Assembly: GCA_031771865.1 (NCBI GenBank)
Contig: JASISA010000025.1
Span: 2,604,001-2,668,000, forward strand
DNA from: Nothophaeocryptopus gaeumannii
Lineage: Eukaryota > Ascomycota > Dothideomycetes > Mycosphaerellales > Mycosphaerellaceae
Length of the DNA stretch: 64,000 bases
Direction: 5' to 3'
The notes under the pieces were generated by a model. That model was given only the letters and a program-made list of their open reading frames with translations, searched no databases and had not been told where the DNA came from. Both the position numbers and the translations under genes were made by a program. Below, one piece after another: positions 1 to 11,359 of the stretch; position 1 is the first letter of the stretch, and each line of letters begins with the position of its first letter.

Positions 1-493
1 CTGGGGCATAGTCCGAGGGGTTGTATGCACCGCTTGCCTTCTCGCTCTTGCTTCCTGGGTGTGGTGGCTGTGCTCGCTCAAGAAAAGCCGTGCATTGAGC
101 GAGGATGGTCTCAAAGGTATCAACATCATCCTGCGTCGCGCCTTGTCCTATCCTCGGGAACTCAATCCTTGTGAACGCTCCTGCTCCTGGACCCATGTCC
201 CATCTGGGAATCAGATAGCTGGTCGGTGGTTGGTGGTAAACTTGTGTGGTTGCAGGGAGTGGGAGATCGAGCTCTGGCGGGAGGTTGAGGTGGAGGTAAA
301 AGTCTTGATCGGGAGCTTCGTTCTGAGGGACGGTGGTGCTCAGATCTGCGAATGGCGATGTTGTTGGTACCATGAGAAGGGACAGTGTCTGTGGGCCAGA
401 TGGGCAGAGATCCTGCTCTTGTCCATCCTGGATGTGGTAGGCTTTGATGCCCTTGATCGCGTATAATAGCTTCGGATCGTCGTGTCCAGTCAT
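1..493 (-). CDS. Senescence/spartin-domain protein, N-terminal part (runs off left edge)
   Basis: The minus strand reads open from an ATG at 493-491 to the window edge, giving 164 residues with no stop and no need for an intron. The N-terminus carries the features I recall from fungal senescence-domain (spartin-like) proteins: a 'LLYAIKGIKAYHIQDGQE' opening, a 'PSGPQTLSLLMVP' segment, a 'DFYLHLNLPPELDLPLPATT' segment and 'YLIPRWDMGPGAGAFTRIEFP'. The senescence domain itself would lie further left, outside the window. These proteins are linked in plants and animals to lipid droplets, endosomes and stress; the fungal role is not well defined. A forward-strand open frame over 59-466 is the antisense shadow of this exon. 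Family call is from memory of conserved segments; a search with the translated 164 residues would settle it. Confidence 0.72.
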   Translation of the reverse strand, partial: MTGHDDPKLLYAIKGIKAYHIQDGQEQDLCPSGPQTLSLLMVPTTSPFADLSTTVPQNEAPDQDFYLHLNLPPELDLPLPATTQVYHQPPTSYLIPRWDMGPGAGAFTRIEFPRIGQGATQDDVDTFETILAQCTAFLERAQPPHPGSKSEKASGAYNPSDYAP

Positions 494-1418
494 TGTGCTG
501 TCGATGTGTCTGCGTGCTGTTGGTGACGGGCGGTACTGAGGAAGTGATGGATTCGAGGGCTACAATCTATGCAATGGGGGAAGGACAGCGGGCATATGAA
601 CAGACACCAAGGTGGCAATGCGGTCTTGGAAGGTGTAGAGAGCTCTGGTGACACGCGCGAAAAAGTTGGCAGCACAAGAAAGCAATGGGGTCGCTGACAG
701 ACGGCTCTACTACCGCACTTCTTCCAAGATGTGTGGCGTCAAAACACGACCACACAACTGAAGTGGAAGGAGGAAAGAGGGGCATCGAAGCTGAAGCTAC
801 GTCAGCGTGGGTGAGGCGCAGCACTGTGCAGTGGCTTGGCGGGCGTCTAGAGGTGTGGCAGAGATGCGTGTGCACTGTCATGGCATTGGTGTCCCTGTGG
901 CTTTGCCTGTACTACTGCATTGTGCAACAGGAGACCAGAGACCAGAGACCAGAGACCCGAGAACGATGCGCTTTCACATGCATCAGTTGTTTCACTCACT
1001 CACCGCTTGGAAGGCATCTGAGACTGTGTAATCGACGCACGTGCCCTCGCTGACTGAGCTGACTGAGCCGCGGACCGCACTTCGTTCATGCCAAGATCGA
1101 CAAAGACCAACGACTTGGCGTGTTTTTCTGATCATGCGATAGCTTTCTTCGCGCGACAACATCTCCCATGCCTTGTACCGCTGTACTCCGAACTACCTTC
1201 TCTACACCTCCCCCCATTCCAATGTCCCTCTGATCATGCCTCCACGGCAAGGAAACAGCGAGCGCCAACTGAGAGAAGTCTATGCGGGCTGCTCGGAGCA
1301 GCGCTCTTGATTGGAACGCGACACCACGCGCAGCTCATCGAATTTGTGCACGATATTACATGGAGCACTATCGCTATTGCTACGGAACAGCATCCGACCA
1401 AGAGAACGGACACCCAAG
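494..1418. other. Divergent intergenic region
   Basis: About 925 bp between two genes transcribed away from each other, so it should hold both promoters. I see no supported gene. It contains a short 7-bp tandem repeat (931-958). Short open frames on both strands have no recognisable family features. Confidence 0.6.
931..958. repeat. 7-bp tandem repeat, four copies
   Basis: The unit GAGACCA occurs three times followed by a fourth copy with a final C in place of A. It lies in the divergent intergenic region and is likely a length-variable microsatellite. Confidence 0.85.
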
Positions 1419-3756
1419 ATGGTTCAACTACGATTGCCCAATCTTGGGCCGTTGAACAAGCCAATTCGTTTCGTACGCCGACTCTTGCCCGAGTGGAACT
1501 TCATCACCATACACTATACCTACTTCATTGCCACATGTATGGTGTCTGCTCTGATCCTCTGGGGCGCAGATACACAGGAAGGGCAGCTTGCCTTCGTCGA
1601 TGCACTCTTCCTGGCAATCAGTGCCATGACTGAAGCCGGCCTCAACACAGTCAACTTGTCGGCACTCAACACCTTTCAGCAGATATGGCTGCTTTTGCTC
1701 ATTGTACTGGGCTCAGCAATATGGGTATCCATGTTTGTTGTCTGGCTCAGGAAATACGCCTTCGAGAACAAGATCTCGGGCGTGGTCAGAGAAGGACGTT
1801 GGAGGAAACGGTCCGGAAGTCGGAGCAGGTCAAGAGCTCCGTCGACGTCGACGTCTCAATCAATGAAGCCGGACGAAGAGCAAAGGAACGAGAAAGAGGC
1901 GACAGCAGATCAAATTACCGCCGACGAATGGTCAGAAAAGAATCAGGCCTCTGAAGCATCGAATTCGCTCCAGCGAACAGCCACACCGGCGGCACACCGC
2001 GGTGATGAAGTGGAAATGAACAGGTCTTCTCTTGATGATGAAGAGAATGCAGCTGTCTCAGATTCAATCGAAGATGTATGATTGTGAGCGGGGACATTTT
2101 CCGGCCTGTTCTTTGCAGCCAATGATATAGACCTGGACTAACCGTTAGCAGGCTGTTGAAGGGCCAGTGTCATCAAAGTCACATATCACTTTCGGCCCTG
2201 CCACACAATTCGAGCGTCAGGACACAACTCCGTACCGGCGCCAGCGACTCTGGAGTATGCAAGGTGTTGGGGTCCACCCCTCTGCGACCTTGCGGTCACT
2301 TTCGCAAGGCAGAGACGAAAACGAGAACGTGGACCCACCACCCGAGAGTAAAGGCACCGAAAGATATTTTGCATCTGACAGAGGCTGGATCGGCCGAAAC
2401 AGTGAGTTTCACGGCCTGACTGACAAGGAGCGCGAGAAGCTCGGCGGCTACGAGTATCGAGCAATACGCTTTCTGGCCTGGATTGTTCCGGCCTACTTCT
2501 TCCTCTTCCATGTTCTCGGACTCGTGGGATGTGGAGCCTGGGTTGCTGCAAATAGGGCGAGCACAGCCAGAGCCAATGGGATAGACCCTTTCTTTGTTGG
2601 CGCCTTCAATGCGGTTTCTGCCTTCAACAACAGCGGTATGAGCTTACTAGATGCCAACATGACCGCATTCAGCGACAGCTACTACCTTCTACTCACCATG
2701 GGCTTCCTGATTCTTGCCGGTAACACGTGCTACCCGATCTTCCTTCGACTATTCATCTGGTGCATTTACAAGGCCGTACAACAGCTGGAGCATCGCTCGG
2801 AGGACTGGGCCGAACGAACGAAGATGCTCAAGTTCTTGCTCGATCACCCGCGTCGCTGCTACACCAACCTCTTCCCATCGAAACATACATGGTGGCTCCT
2901 AGCTTCCGTTGTAGCACTCAATGGCGTTGACTGGGCTGGATTCGAGATTCTCAATCTCGGGAACTCTGAGATTGAAACCAACTATCCACTCAAGTACCGC
3001 GTCATCGATGGACTCTTCCAGGCATTCGCGGTCCGGAGCGGCGGGTTTTATGTTGTGCCGATAGCCACTGTACGGATCAGCCTCCAGGTGCTGTATGTGG
3101 TGATGATGTATATCTCGGTTTATCCAGTCGTCATCACCATGCGCAACAGCAATGTTTACGAAGAGCGCTCTCTTGGCATTTACGCGGAAGACAAGGCCGA
3201 CGACATGCGATTGGAGCAGCACCCAAGTTTCTTTGGCAAACTCACTTCGCATTTCGTCACTGGGGGCGCGAACAATTCGGAGTCGAATTCCACCTTCATC
3301 ACGCAGCAACTTAGAGCCCAGCTGGCGCATGACGTTTGGATCGTTGTTGGTGCCCTGTTCCTCATCATGATCATCGAATCCGGGAAATTCGACAGAAACC
3401 CAGCGGTCTACAGCGTCTTCAACTATCTGTTCGAGATAGTCTCAGGCTATGGATGTGTGGGTATCAGGCAAGTATTATCCAGCCTACTCGAGCCTATCCT
3501 TCGACTGACTCTCGAAAGTGTTGGTATCCCGTGGAACGCTTATAGCTTCTGCGGTACCTGGCAGACTGGCAGCAAGCTCATTCTCTGCTTCGTCATGCTA
3601 CGAGGTAGACATCGAGGCCTGCCGGTGGCTATCGATCGCGCGGTCCTGCTTCCCGGTGAGGACAACGGGAAGGCGGAAGAGGAGGATGGCCGCATTCGAC
3701 TTGAGCGGACGATGAGTCGTGGGAGAAATGCTGTTGCGATACCGACAATCGTCTAA
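1419..3756 (+). CDS. TRK1: TRK-type potassium transporter
   Basis: High-affinity K+ uptake protein of the plasma membrane (TrkH/TRK family). Exons 1419-2075, 2152-3467 and 3519-3756 give 736 residues. The four P-loop selectivity segments each keep the key glycine: TEAGL near residue 70, NNSGM near 375, VRSGG near 513 and GCVGI near 652. The hydrophilic Arg/Ser/Glu-rich stretch at about 125-220 is the cytoplasmic loop usual in fungal TRKs. The C-terminus has the family motif 'LRGRHRGLPVAIDRAVLLP'. Intron 1 (2076-2151) has donor GTATGA and a CTAAC branch site. Intron 2 (3468-3518, 51 bp) appears to be GC-AG (AG|GCAAGT), the only solution I found that restores the family sequence across the fourth P-loop. 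Start chosen at 1419; an earlier in-frame ATG at 1311 adds non-conserved residues. Confidence 0.93.
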
Positions 3757-5653
3757 TGACACCTGCATGAGTTTGCCACAGGCTGATGGTGCAGCCCATG
3801 TCTCCGACGAGAGTTCGACAATCGGTCCGTTGCTAGCCGTGAGTCCTTGATGAGGTAACGAAGGAAGCAGCGCCTAGGAACATGTTCATTCACGCTCTGG
3901 ACCTAACAAGACAGAATTCGTAGGAAGTCGACTGCTGCCGTTGCAGTGTTTGGACCTGGATTTCTGGTTGGAAAGCGCGGTCTGCTCTCAAAAAGGTCAA
4001 TGCAATGAAGAAGACGCCATCTACCGGTCCGCTTCTTCTGCATACCTCTTGACACTGGGAAAGCATTCTCCTGCGATGGGCTAGCGGCTCTTCAAATTAC
4101 GTCCCAGTATGGACCTACTCCCTGGTCTCTGAGTATATGGTTTTGCATATTGCGCGGCCCAAATAATCTTTGGGCTCCCTTACCACTTCTCGGATGAGAT
4201 CAAGAAGCCCTGGTCCTGGTCCTGACTCACCGCATTCAGAATCAGTTTTCGACTCAAATTCGCTCTGCGAAAGCCCAAAGCCCTATGTCATACTGACAGC
4301 CTTGGAGGTCTACGATACGGCCCATGCAAGTCGCCAGCATACGATGTCGCCAGCAAGACAGGGCTCTCTAGCCTCAAAAATTTGCATCTCACATGGCGCT
4401 TCTATCTTACGTCAAAGCTTGTTTGATGGGCTTGGGCTCCAAGACTCTTTTGGACGTTCCACTGTTGCAGGGGGAAATAGATGCGGTCACGCGGGCCTGC
4501 TCCTTGCTTCCGACTGAACGTATGCACCCAGGAAGATGGACAAACACCCAATCATCTAACGAAGAACGAATGCCAAAGAAGCCATTTATAGGACGATGAC
4601 CCCCGGCTTCAATAAGAATGACGAGTCGCAAGGCTTTTCAAGCACTTTGATTTGCTGACGGAACCCTGCGACAGGAAGTACAGTTCGCACAGAAGCAATC
4701 CAATCCGCGTTCGTAATTTTCGAATACGACCGATCTGCGGCTTAAGACATGGAAACCCGTCGTGGAGCGAGGAGGCCGCTAGCATGCCACCTAAGAAGGA
4801 CTAGTCCGAACACCGTTTTCAGGTAGTGCATCACTCTGATGACATATCCTGATGATTCTGTACAGAGTTATTAAATTGCGTGACAGATCAATAGAGTGTG
4901 CGGCTACTGGAAAGAAAGTGAAGCGGCGTGCAGTACCGGAAGCCTCACGAAGGGTGGCTACGAGAGGCTGCCGAGATCCGGCATATTCCCAGTCGACATG
5001 ATTGCACAGCATTGATGTGAGATAGGTTCCAAAAGACGGGGACGGCAGCTGACAGGATTATGCCCGATTGCGGAAGGCTATTGGCTCAATTGATAGTAAG
5101 CCCTTGAAATGCATACCATTTGGGCCTGGCCTTGCAACAAGCTTTCATGGCATTTGCTACTGTGCGGAAAAGACATTCGACCTGCCGCGGTTCCTGGTTT
5201 AAACGAACGCTTCCGGAAGCGACGCAAACGCATTACGATCTTGCCCACTGGATAATTTCCTACATCAAGGCACTGGTGTGCTCAGTGATCGTCTGGCTGG
5301 GTGCCGCACGCACACGTGTGTCTGGGGAACCTTGAACAGATCGACAGGCCCGGGCGTCGTCTTTTCCTCAAGATCGAAACCCCTGGACATCCCGACAGAA
5401 GCCAAATCGAAAGGTGGGAAGTAGCTAGCGTGCAGACTACGGTACGACATGTCACTTTTGGACACGGTGCTGTGTGGACAGGACAGTTGTAAGGGGTACT
5501 TCTTCGGCCGTTGGAGAAAGGTACCCACAAGGATCTTTGCCGAACATACGTTGAACTGTCGTACTATAACAACAGTACCGCTGCTCCGAGATGGACTGGA
5601 ACCGGATGGTCGTGGTCTCCTCGCCGCATCCTCCTCGCGAGAACTGGCCTACC
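3757..5653. other. Intergenic region with no supported gene
   Basis: About 1.9 kb between two same-strand genes. Open frames here are short, overlap on both strands and show no domain or splice structure I can recognise. It should hold the TRK 3' end and the RGS-LOV promoter. Confidence 0.55.
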
Positions 5654-8491
5654 ATGGAATCAAATTCTCACCCGCAGCGAAACATCTTCAAGAAGCTGAC
5701 ACAGTTTCGAAGGAGGGGAGCACGCGACTCGAAGTCGGAAGCTGATCTCGTTGCTGCTGCGAGTGCATTTCCGAAGGACCAGGACTCTTCAGCTGCAGTA
5801 CATAGCCTGGTGAGTTTATTGCGAAGAATCTTCGGCTCTTTTACTTATCAAGTCATTTCAAAAGCACACTCGAAACACCTCCAAGTCCACCACCAATGAA
5901 CGAGATCGCAAAGACGTGTCTGACATCAAGTCTATCAAAAGCCATGGCAGAAGTGCCTCTGATGAATCGCTCGTGGACCCTTCTCTTCGCGGCTCGGTCC
6001 TCATTCCTCAGCGTGCTTCAAGTGCCAGGCGAGAAGCCGTAGCGTTGCGTCGCCCGAGGGGTAACCCGAACGGAAAGCGCAGCACTCACGAGAACAACGG
6101 CCTTACTTGGAACAATGAGCCGGACGATGTGTCCCTCGATTTCTCGGGCTTCGACGACAAGATGCTTTCACGGCGATCTCCAGTCTCTTCGATGTCACCA
6201 CGCCACAAGCCACGCAGTAGTCCAAGTTCACCAAGGCCGAGACCCAAAACGCCTGCCGCTGGAGACGAGACTGTTCGAGTCGATTCCGCTATCGGCAGGA
6301 GTATTAACACTTTAGAACGTCTGATCCTCCACGGCGAGCATCGCGAAGGTCCACGGTCTCTAGCGGTTGACTCAGCGAACGAAAACTTGATCGACATCGA
6401 GTTAGAAGGGCAGGACGATTCTGTTGCAAGGCCAATGTCACCACACTCTCAGACTTCAACGGGGGATTCTTCCCAGGTCCTACTGCCTCTGCAAGTCCTA
6501 GGTCCAGATAACAGTGACGCTCAAGAAGTCGAGCTCCTCAGCGGTGATGATCCAAAATCTTACAGCATCTTGCCACCCCCCGACACTGAGCCAAATCGAG
6601 GAATGTACTCACTCGAGGCACGAGCAGAGCAGATGTTTAGCGCGGAGCATCTGCGTATCATTATCGATGATCCGAAGCTCCTATTCAAATTCAGCGATTA
6701 CCTTCGACGGTGTCGTCCCTGGAGAGTCCTGGTGCTCTCCTACTACTGGGATGCCTACAAAGCCATGAGAGCGGTCGATTACGTCAACTCGATCGTCGAA
6801 TCCATCTCCCATAAATTCCTGCCATCGAATGCTCCTGTACACCCACCCAGTATTGCCGTCGATGAGCGTCTTTCAGGAGCGGCTAAGGAGGCCTTTGATG
6901 AACTCGTCAGAGAGGACTTACCAGCCTACATTGCTCACACGTACGTGCAAATCGTCAGCACGACCATCACACGGCGCATTACCGGAACATTGACACCGCA
7001 CCTTCGGGAAGCAAGTCATGGACTTGCGGAAGTTTTCACTCTGACCGATCCTAGCCGATATGACAACCCGATCGTTCTGGCTTCTGCAGAGTTTGCTCTA
7101 ACTACGCAGTACGGTATGAAGTATGTCTTGGGACGCAACTGCCGTTTCTTGCAGGGACCGAAGACGAGTCCTCACTCGGTGAGACGATTAGCGATTGCAT
7201 GTTCGGAGGTGAGGGAACATACGGAGCTATTTGTGAATTACCGAAGAGACGGCACACCATTCTTGAATCTTCTGATGATCGCGCCATTGCTTGATAGGTA
7301 CGAGCCCCCATCTGTAGCACCCGGGGCCTTTTTCGCTGACTTTACGAACCAGTCGAGGCAATTTCCGCTACTTTCTCGGCGCCCAGGTTGATGTCTCAGG
7401 CCTTCTCAGGGACTGCAGCGAGATGGAAAGTCTGGCCAAACTGGTCACCAAGAAGGCAGATACTTCCGCTTCTGGTCCTGAAGACTCGCCCAAAGATGAG
7501 CGCGGCAAATCAAGACAGCCAAATGCTCGCCGAGACGCGATGAAGCAATTGAGTGTCATGTTCGATGGTACGGAGCTCGATACGATTCGAAAGCATGGTG
7601 GATATCTTCATCAGGGGTATAATCATATCCATGACGCTACCACGCGGCCATCAAGTACAAAGATAGGAGGAAGGAGAAGTCGTCTACTCCTTAAAGACGA
7701 CTCTGTAGACTACGACGACAGCGAGAGCGAATTCGGCGAAACCACAGATGGTGGCGAACCCGGAGCCGCAACATCTCGAAAGATCATCAGCGGGAAACTT
7801 GAAGGCGTTTACAAACACGTAAGTTCATTGCATTCCCAACAAGATCCCGTGTCATTCGCCGTCTTACTTATACTTTCAGTACCTCCTTGTCCGCCCCCAT
7901 CCCACCCTCCGTATCCTCTTCGCCTCTGCCTCCCTACGCGTCCCCGGCATCCTACAATCCCACTTCCTCCACCGCATAGGCGGCTCCCCCCGCATGCGTC
8001 ACGATCTCGAACTCGCGCTCCGCGACGGGAACGCCGTAACAGCGCGAGTTCAATGGTTGTCTGTGCCGAATCGATTTGGGGATGGGGAAGGAAGGCCGAG
8101 ATGGATTCATGCGACGCCGTTGTTGCATCATAGCGGGAGTGTGGGACTGTGGATGGTTGTGCTTGTTGACGATGATGAGGGGGACCACTTGACAGGGGGA
8201 AGCAGAAGTGCGTCAAGGCTGGGGCAGGCTGTTGCGAGTAGGTTGCCTAGTAGGATGACTACGAGGGAGAGGGAGAGGGAGGGGGAGAGGGAGAAGGAGA
8301 AGGAGAGGGAGAGGGAGAAGGAGAAGGAGAAGGAGAGGGAGAAAGAGAGGGAAAAGAAGAGGGAGAAGGAGGGGGAGGGGGTGGAGGTGAGGGATGAGAG
8401 GAAGCATAGGGTGGTGAAGGAGCAGCACCGGAGGAAGGAAGTCGAGAGGGAGAAGAGAGGCGAGGCATTGTCGTGCGGATCGAAGATGTAA
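5654..8491 (+). CDS. RGS-LOV blue-light photoreceptor (BcLOV4 type)
   Basis: Flavin photoreceptor combining a regulator-of-G-protein-signalling domain with a LOV domain, the architecture of Botrytis BcLOV4, which moves to the membrane in blue light. Exons 5654-5809, 5853-7297, 7353-7818 and 7880-8491 give about 892 residues. RGS-like region at about 308-440. The LOV core starts near 449 with the diagnostic GRNCRFLQG at about 479, so the photoadduct cysteine is present. A second PAS-like stretch ('YLLVRPHPTLRILF' onward) follows exon 3 and ends near 787. Introns 2 and 3 (7298-7352, 7819-7879) are certain from family continuity. Intron 1 is less so: acceptors at 5852 and 5885 both keep frame. 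Start at 5654 has ACCATGG context; 5591 is an upstream alternative. The last about 90 residues are a Glu/Arg/Lys repeat encoded by a purine microsatellite. Confidence 0.85.
8263..8382 (+). repeat. GAG/GAGA(A)GG purine microsatellite inside a coding exon
   Basis: About 120 bp made almost only of GAGAGG, GAGAAG and GAGGGG units, with all purines on the plus strand. It lies inside the last exon of the RGS-LOV gene and encodes a charged Glu-Arg/Glu-Lys tract. Slippage should make its length variable between strains. Confidence 0.9.
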
Positions 8492-8725
8492 TAACAGTGT
8501 GTTTCGATGCAGCATAGCAATGTCTTCTTGTTAACCTTTGCTTTCTTCATGCTCATGTGCTCACCTGTATCGTACAGTCTTCAAAGTCTCGCGCATCCTG
8601 AGCACCTGACAGCTGGTGCTTCCCTCCACATCTCCGCACATTCATGCTTGAACCGCCTTCAGCAAATCGTGGGAAACCTGTTTTGACCCTCTGGCATCCG
8701 CTGTGTTCATACGTCCTCAGCTCCA

Positions 8726-9343
8726 TCAAGCTATTGGCAGTCTCTCCTCCTTCTCCGGCGTCCAATCCGGCTGAAATACCTGATCCAATCTCCTCACGAT
8801 ATTGTGCGAAGCAGACCTCTCAAGTGGTTCCTGGCCCTCGACTAATCGAATCGATCCGGTTGGTGACGTTGGACGTGGTGGATTCTGCGCTGGCTCGGGC
8901 TGCTGTTCAATTTCATCTGCTTCATCAATCCCTACACCAGGCGTTGGTGTGGTGACTCGAGCATGAAGCTCTTGGATTGATCTCGACCTGTTCTCGAGCT
9001 GCTCTTTGCGACTGAGAGGAGTATCTGGAGTGTCGCATCTGGTGTTTTCTGCGAGATGCTGGCGTGGTGCTGGGAAGTTTGGTGTGCCATGAGCGCGAAT
9101 GGGGTGGTCCATTGGCGAGACAGGTGATCTTGGAGAAGCGAAGTCTGGAGTGAAGGTGTCTCCGGACCACCGTTTGACCTCGTGAGGGCCCAAAGGTGGT
9201 GCATTGAAGCCTGCCCCGTTGTACTTGCGGTGTAGATGTTCAACGATTCGGCGGCGATTCCACCACAAGACGAATCCGAAGATCGAGAAAGCAAACACCA
9301 AGCAGAGGGGAACGGCGATGGCGGCGAGCTTCAGATCAGCCAT
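8726..9343 (-). CDS. Small single-pass membrane protein, function unknown
   Basis: Intron-less 205-residue protein. A hydrophobic segment at about residues 7-28 (ending FGFVLWW) is followed directly by NRRR, so by the positive-inside rule the long C-terminal tail should be cytosolic. The tail is Pro/Ser/Thr-rich with SP and TP sites (SPRSPVSP, TPDTPLS) and ends in a conserved-looking 'LDQVFQPDWTPEKEERLP'. There is no signal-peptide cleavage site of note. The gene converges with the RGS-LOV gene, leaving about 230 bp between stops. I do not recognise the family and assign no function. Confidence 0.7.
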   Translation of the reverse strand: MADLKLAAIAVPLCLVFAFSIFGFVLWWNRRRIVEHLHRKYNGAGFNAPPLGPHEVKRWSGDTFTPDFASPRSPVSPMDHPIRAHGTPNFPAPRQHLAENTRCDTPDTPLSRKEQLENRSRSIQELHARVTTPTPGVGIDEADEIEQQPEPAQNPPRPTSPTGSIRLVEGQEPLERSASHNIVRRLDQVFQPDWTPEKEERLPIA

Positions 9344-10086
9344 GACGACGGCGACAGCTCGAAAGAAATCAAGAGAAGCTCATATTGCAAGGAAGTTTAA
9401 GAAGATAGGACTAGACATGTTGACGTCTTGAAAGTAGAGACGCGACAGGGGACTCACCGATCTGGATAGTTCACTGAGATAGCCTGCAATTCGATGCTAC
9501 CATCCGCAAGCAGACCAGTCTTCCACAAAAATGGTGTCACATGAGTTGAAGCTGCCTTGTCACCCGCGAGAAAGAATTCCAGAGCTCGTGCGGGCCGGAG
9601 TCGTACAATGGTTCAAAGATGATGTTTGCGTTGCACGAGGTCTGGGGTGTCGGCGAGTAGAAGGGTCAGTGCAACGTTTCAGTGGCACCATCGCTTCGGT
9701 GTCGAGGAGACAGTCACTGAGGCATACCATCGAGAGTCTGCTCAATCGGTGGTTAGTGAAGGTCTGATGCATTTAGGCTTATATCTGTTTCACGCGGAAG
9801 TCGGCCATGGTTAGCGTAATAGACGCGTATTCAGCTTGTGTAAGGAGTAGTAGCATGCTCTTACGCGTAGCGATCTACTCAGTCGTCGTTGACATGAAGT
9901 TGATGGTTCTGAGCGCAAGAGGATGGACACGCAAAATCTATCAGAGGTTGGAAAAAGGCGCGAGTCATGTGCGCTTAGTCATAAGCGATAAGTGAATCTG
10001 AGCTCCTTCATCACCGAATAGCTGCCTTGATCATCACGACAAACACCGACTGCTCGACCAAATCAGCTTGGCCACACATTGACAAG
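9344..10086. other. Divergent promoter region
   Basis: 743 bp between the divergent small membrane protein gene and CSN7. No gene or structured element recognised. Confidence 0.6.
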
Positions 10087-11025
10087 ATGGATCAGTCACG
10101 CGCAGTCAATGCCCTCGCACCTTTCGTTGCGCTCGCCAAGTCCGCCAACTCGCCTCGAGCAGCCGCCGACCTCGTCACACAAGCCACTTCCGCCCCAAAC
10201 ACATACGTCTTCGCCGAATTGCTGCAGCAACCGAACATCCAAGCTCTGGCCGGCAATGAGCAGTATGGCTCAGCACTCACGCTGCTTCAAACCTTCGCTT
10301 GGGGTACATGGGAGACATACAAATGTATGAGCATACGCTGTGCAGACAGTCCACGTACTGACATAGGCACAGCAACCTCTGGTCTTCCAGCGCTTTCAGA
10401 CGCACAAGCAATGAAGCTCCGCCTTCTGTCCCTCTTGACATTCGCATCCGAAAAGTCATCCTCTTCCAACCTTAGCTACGCCTCCCTCTGCAACCGCCTC
10501 GACCTCTCCTCCCCGATCGACCTCGAACACCTCACGACCCAAGCAATCTACAACGGCCTCATCACCGGTACCCTCAACCCTGCCTCCCAAACTGTCGTCA
10601 TCACATCCGTAGCACCTCTCCGCGACCTCGCACCAGGCAGTGTGCAATCCATGGTTGCCGAGCTCGCAGCTTGGAGCGGCCGCTGCGACTCGGTCCTCCT
10701 CGACCTCGAAGCCGAAATCAAGAAAGTCAGAGCCGAGGCCGACAAGCGTGCGAAGAGGGAAGCGAAGGCTGAGAAGCAGGTCAAGGCTGTGACTGAGAAG
10801 GATGAGAAGAGTGGTTCCGGAGCGGCAGGAGGCAGTGGATTGGGGCCGAGTAGAGGAGGACACAACACGCGGGGGAGCATGCGGAGAGAGCAAGCGGATG
10901 ATGATGAGGATTATGAGGACCCGATGGATGTTGACGAGACGAGTCGGGTTCCTGGAGCTGGACGAAAGAAGAGTGGGCCGGCCGGCGGGTTGCTGTCAAA
11001 GCTGACTGGGAAGGGGTCGAAGTGA
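10087..11025 (+). CDS. CSN7: COP9 signalosome subunit 7 (PCI domain)
   Basis: Subunit of the COP9 signalosome, which removes Nedd8 from cullins and in fungi affects development and light responses. Exons 10087-10324 and 10373-11025 give 296 residues. The PCI domain spans roughly 55-205, with the family block 'LSDAQAMKLRLLSLLTFA' just after the splice junction and a winged-helix region around 'DLEHLTTQAIYNGLITG'. A Lys/Glu-rich coiled-coil (about 215-260) is followed by a low-complexity acidic tail. The 48-bp intron (GTATGA...CACAG, branch ACTGAC) is a multiple of three and has no in-frame stop, so retention would only insert residues. Start at 10087 gives the usual MDQ-type N-terminus; an upstream in-frame ATG at 10027 looks like leader sequence. 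Confidence 0.9.
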   Translation: MDQSRAVNALAPFVALAKSANSPRAAADLVTQATSAPNTYVFAELLQQPNIQALAGNEQYGSALTLLQTFAWGTWETYKCMSIRCADSPRTDIGTATSGLPALSDAQAMKLRLLSLLTFASEKSSSSNLSYASLCNRLDLSSPIDLEHLTTQAIYNGLITGTLNPASQTVVITSVAPLRDLAPGSVQSMVAELAAWSGRCDSVLLDLEAEIKKVRAEADKRAKREAKAEKQVKAVTEKDEKSGSGAAGGSGLGPSRGGHNTRGSMRREQADDDEDYEDPMDVDETSRVPGAGRKKSGPAGGLLSKLTGKGSK

Positions 11026-11359
11026 AGAAACCACATCAACATGACTCCGTTGAGAACAGTCTCGCAGCCCGTGAGAACCTCACGGCTCAGAAAGGCGGAG
11101 CTGCTCGGAGGTTGAACCCTTACCAACGATCCGACCACGCTCAGTTGGAGCTTTCCCGAACAAGGAAATGCAGTGCCGAAGAGGCACGCCTAACGCCACC
11201 TGAGGAGAAGCAGATAAACATTCGAGACGATGCCGGCATGGAGCAGTCGGTGGCCACCAGCCCGTAGAAAATAGAGATACTACTAGCGCAGAAACGAGGG
11301 AATGCGAAAACGAAATGACGAGATGACGATATCAATGGATTGTCTTACTATGTGTTCCC
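11026..11359. other. Convergent 3' intergenic region
   Basis: 334 bp between two convergent stop codons; nothing beyond likely 3' UTRs. Confidence 0.6.

Noticed and set aside
59..466. 135-codon forward open frame
   Set aside because: It is exactly antisense to the senescence-domain exon on the minus strand, which has clear protein-family character.
8128..8556. Minus-strand Ser/Phe/Pro-rich frames
   Set aside because: Products of the purine microsatellite read in reverse; no start context or domain.
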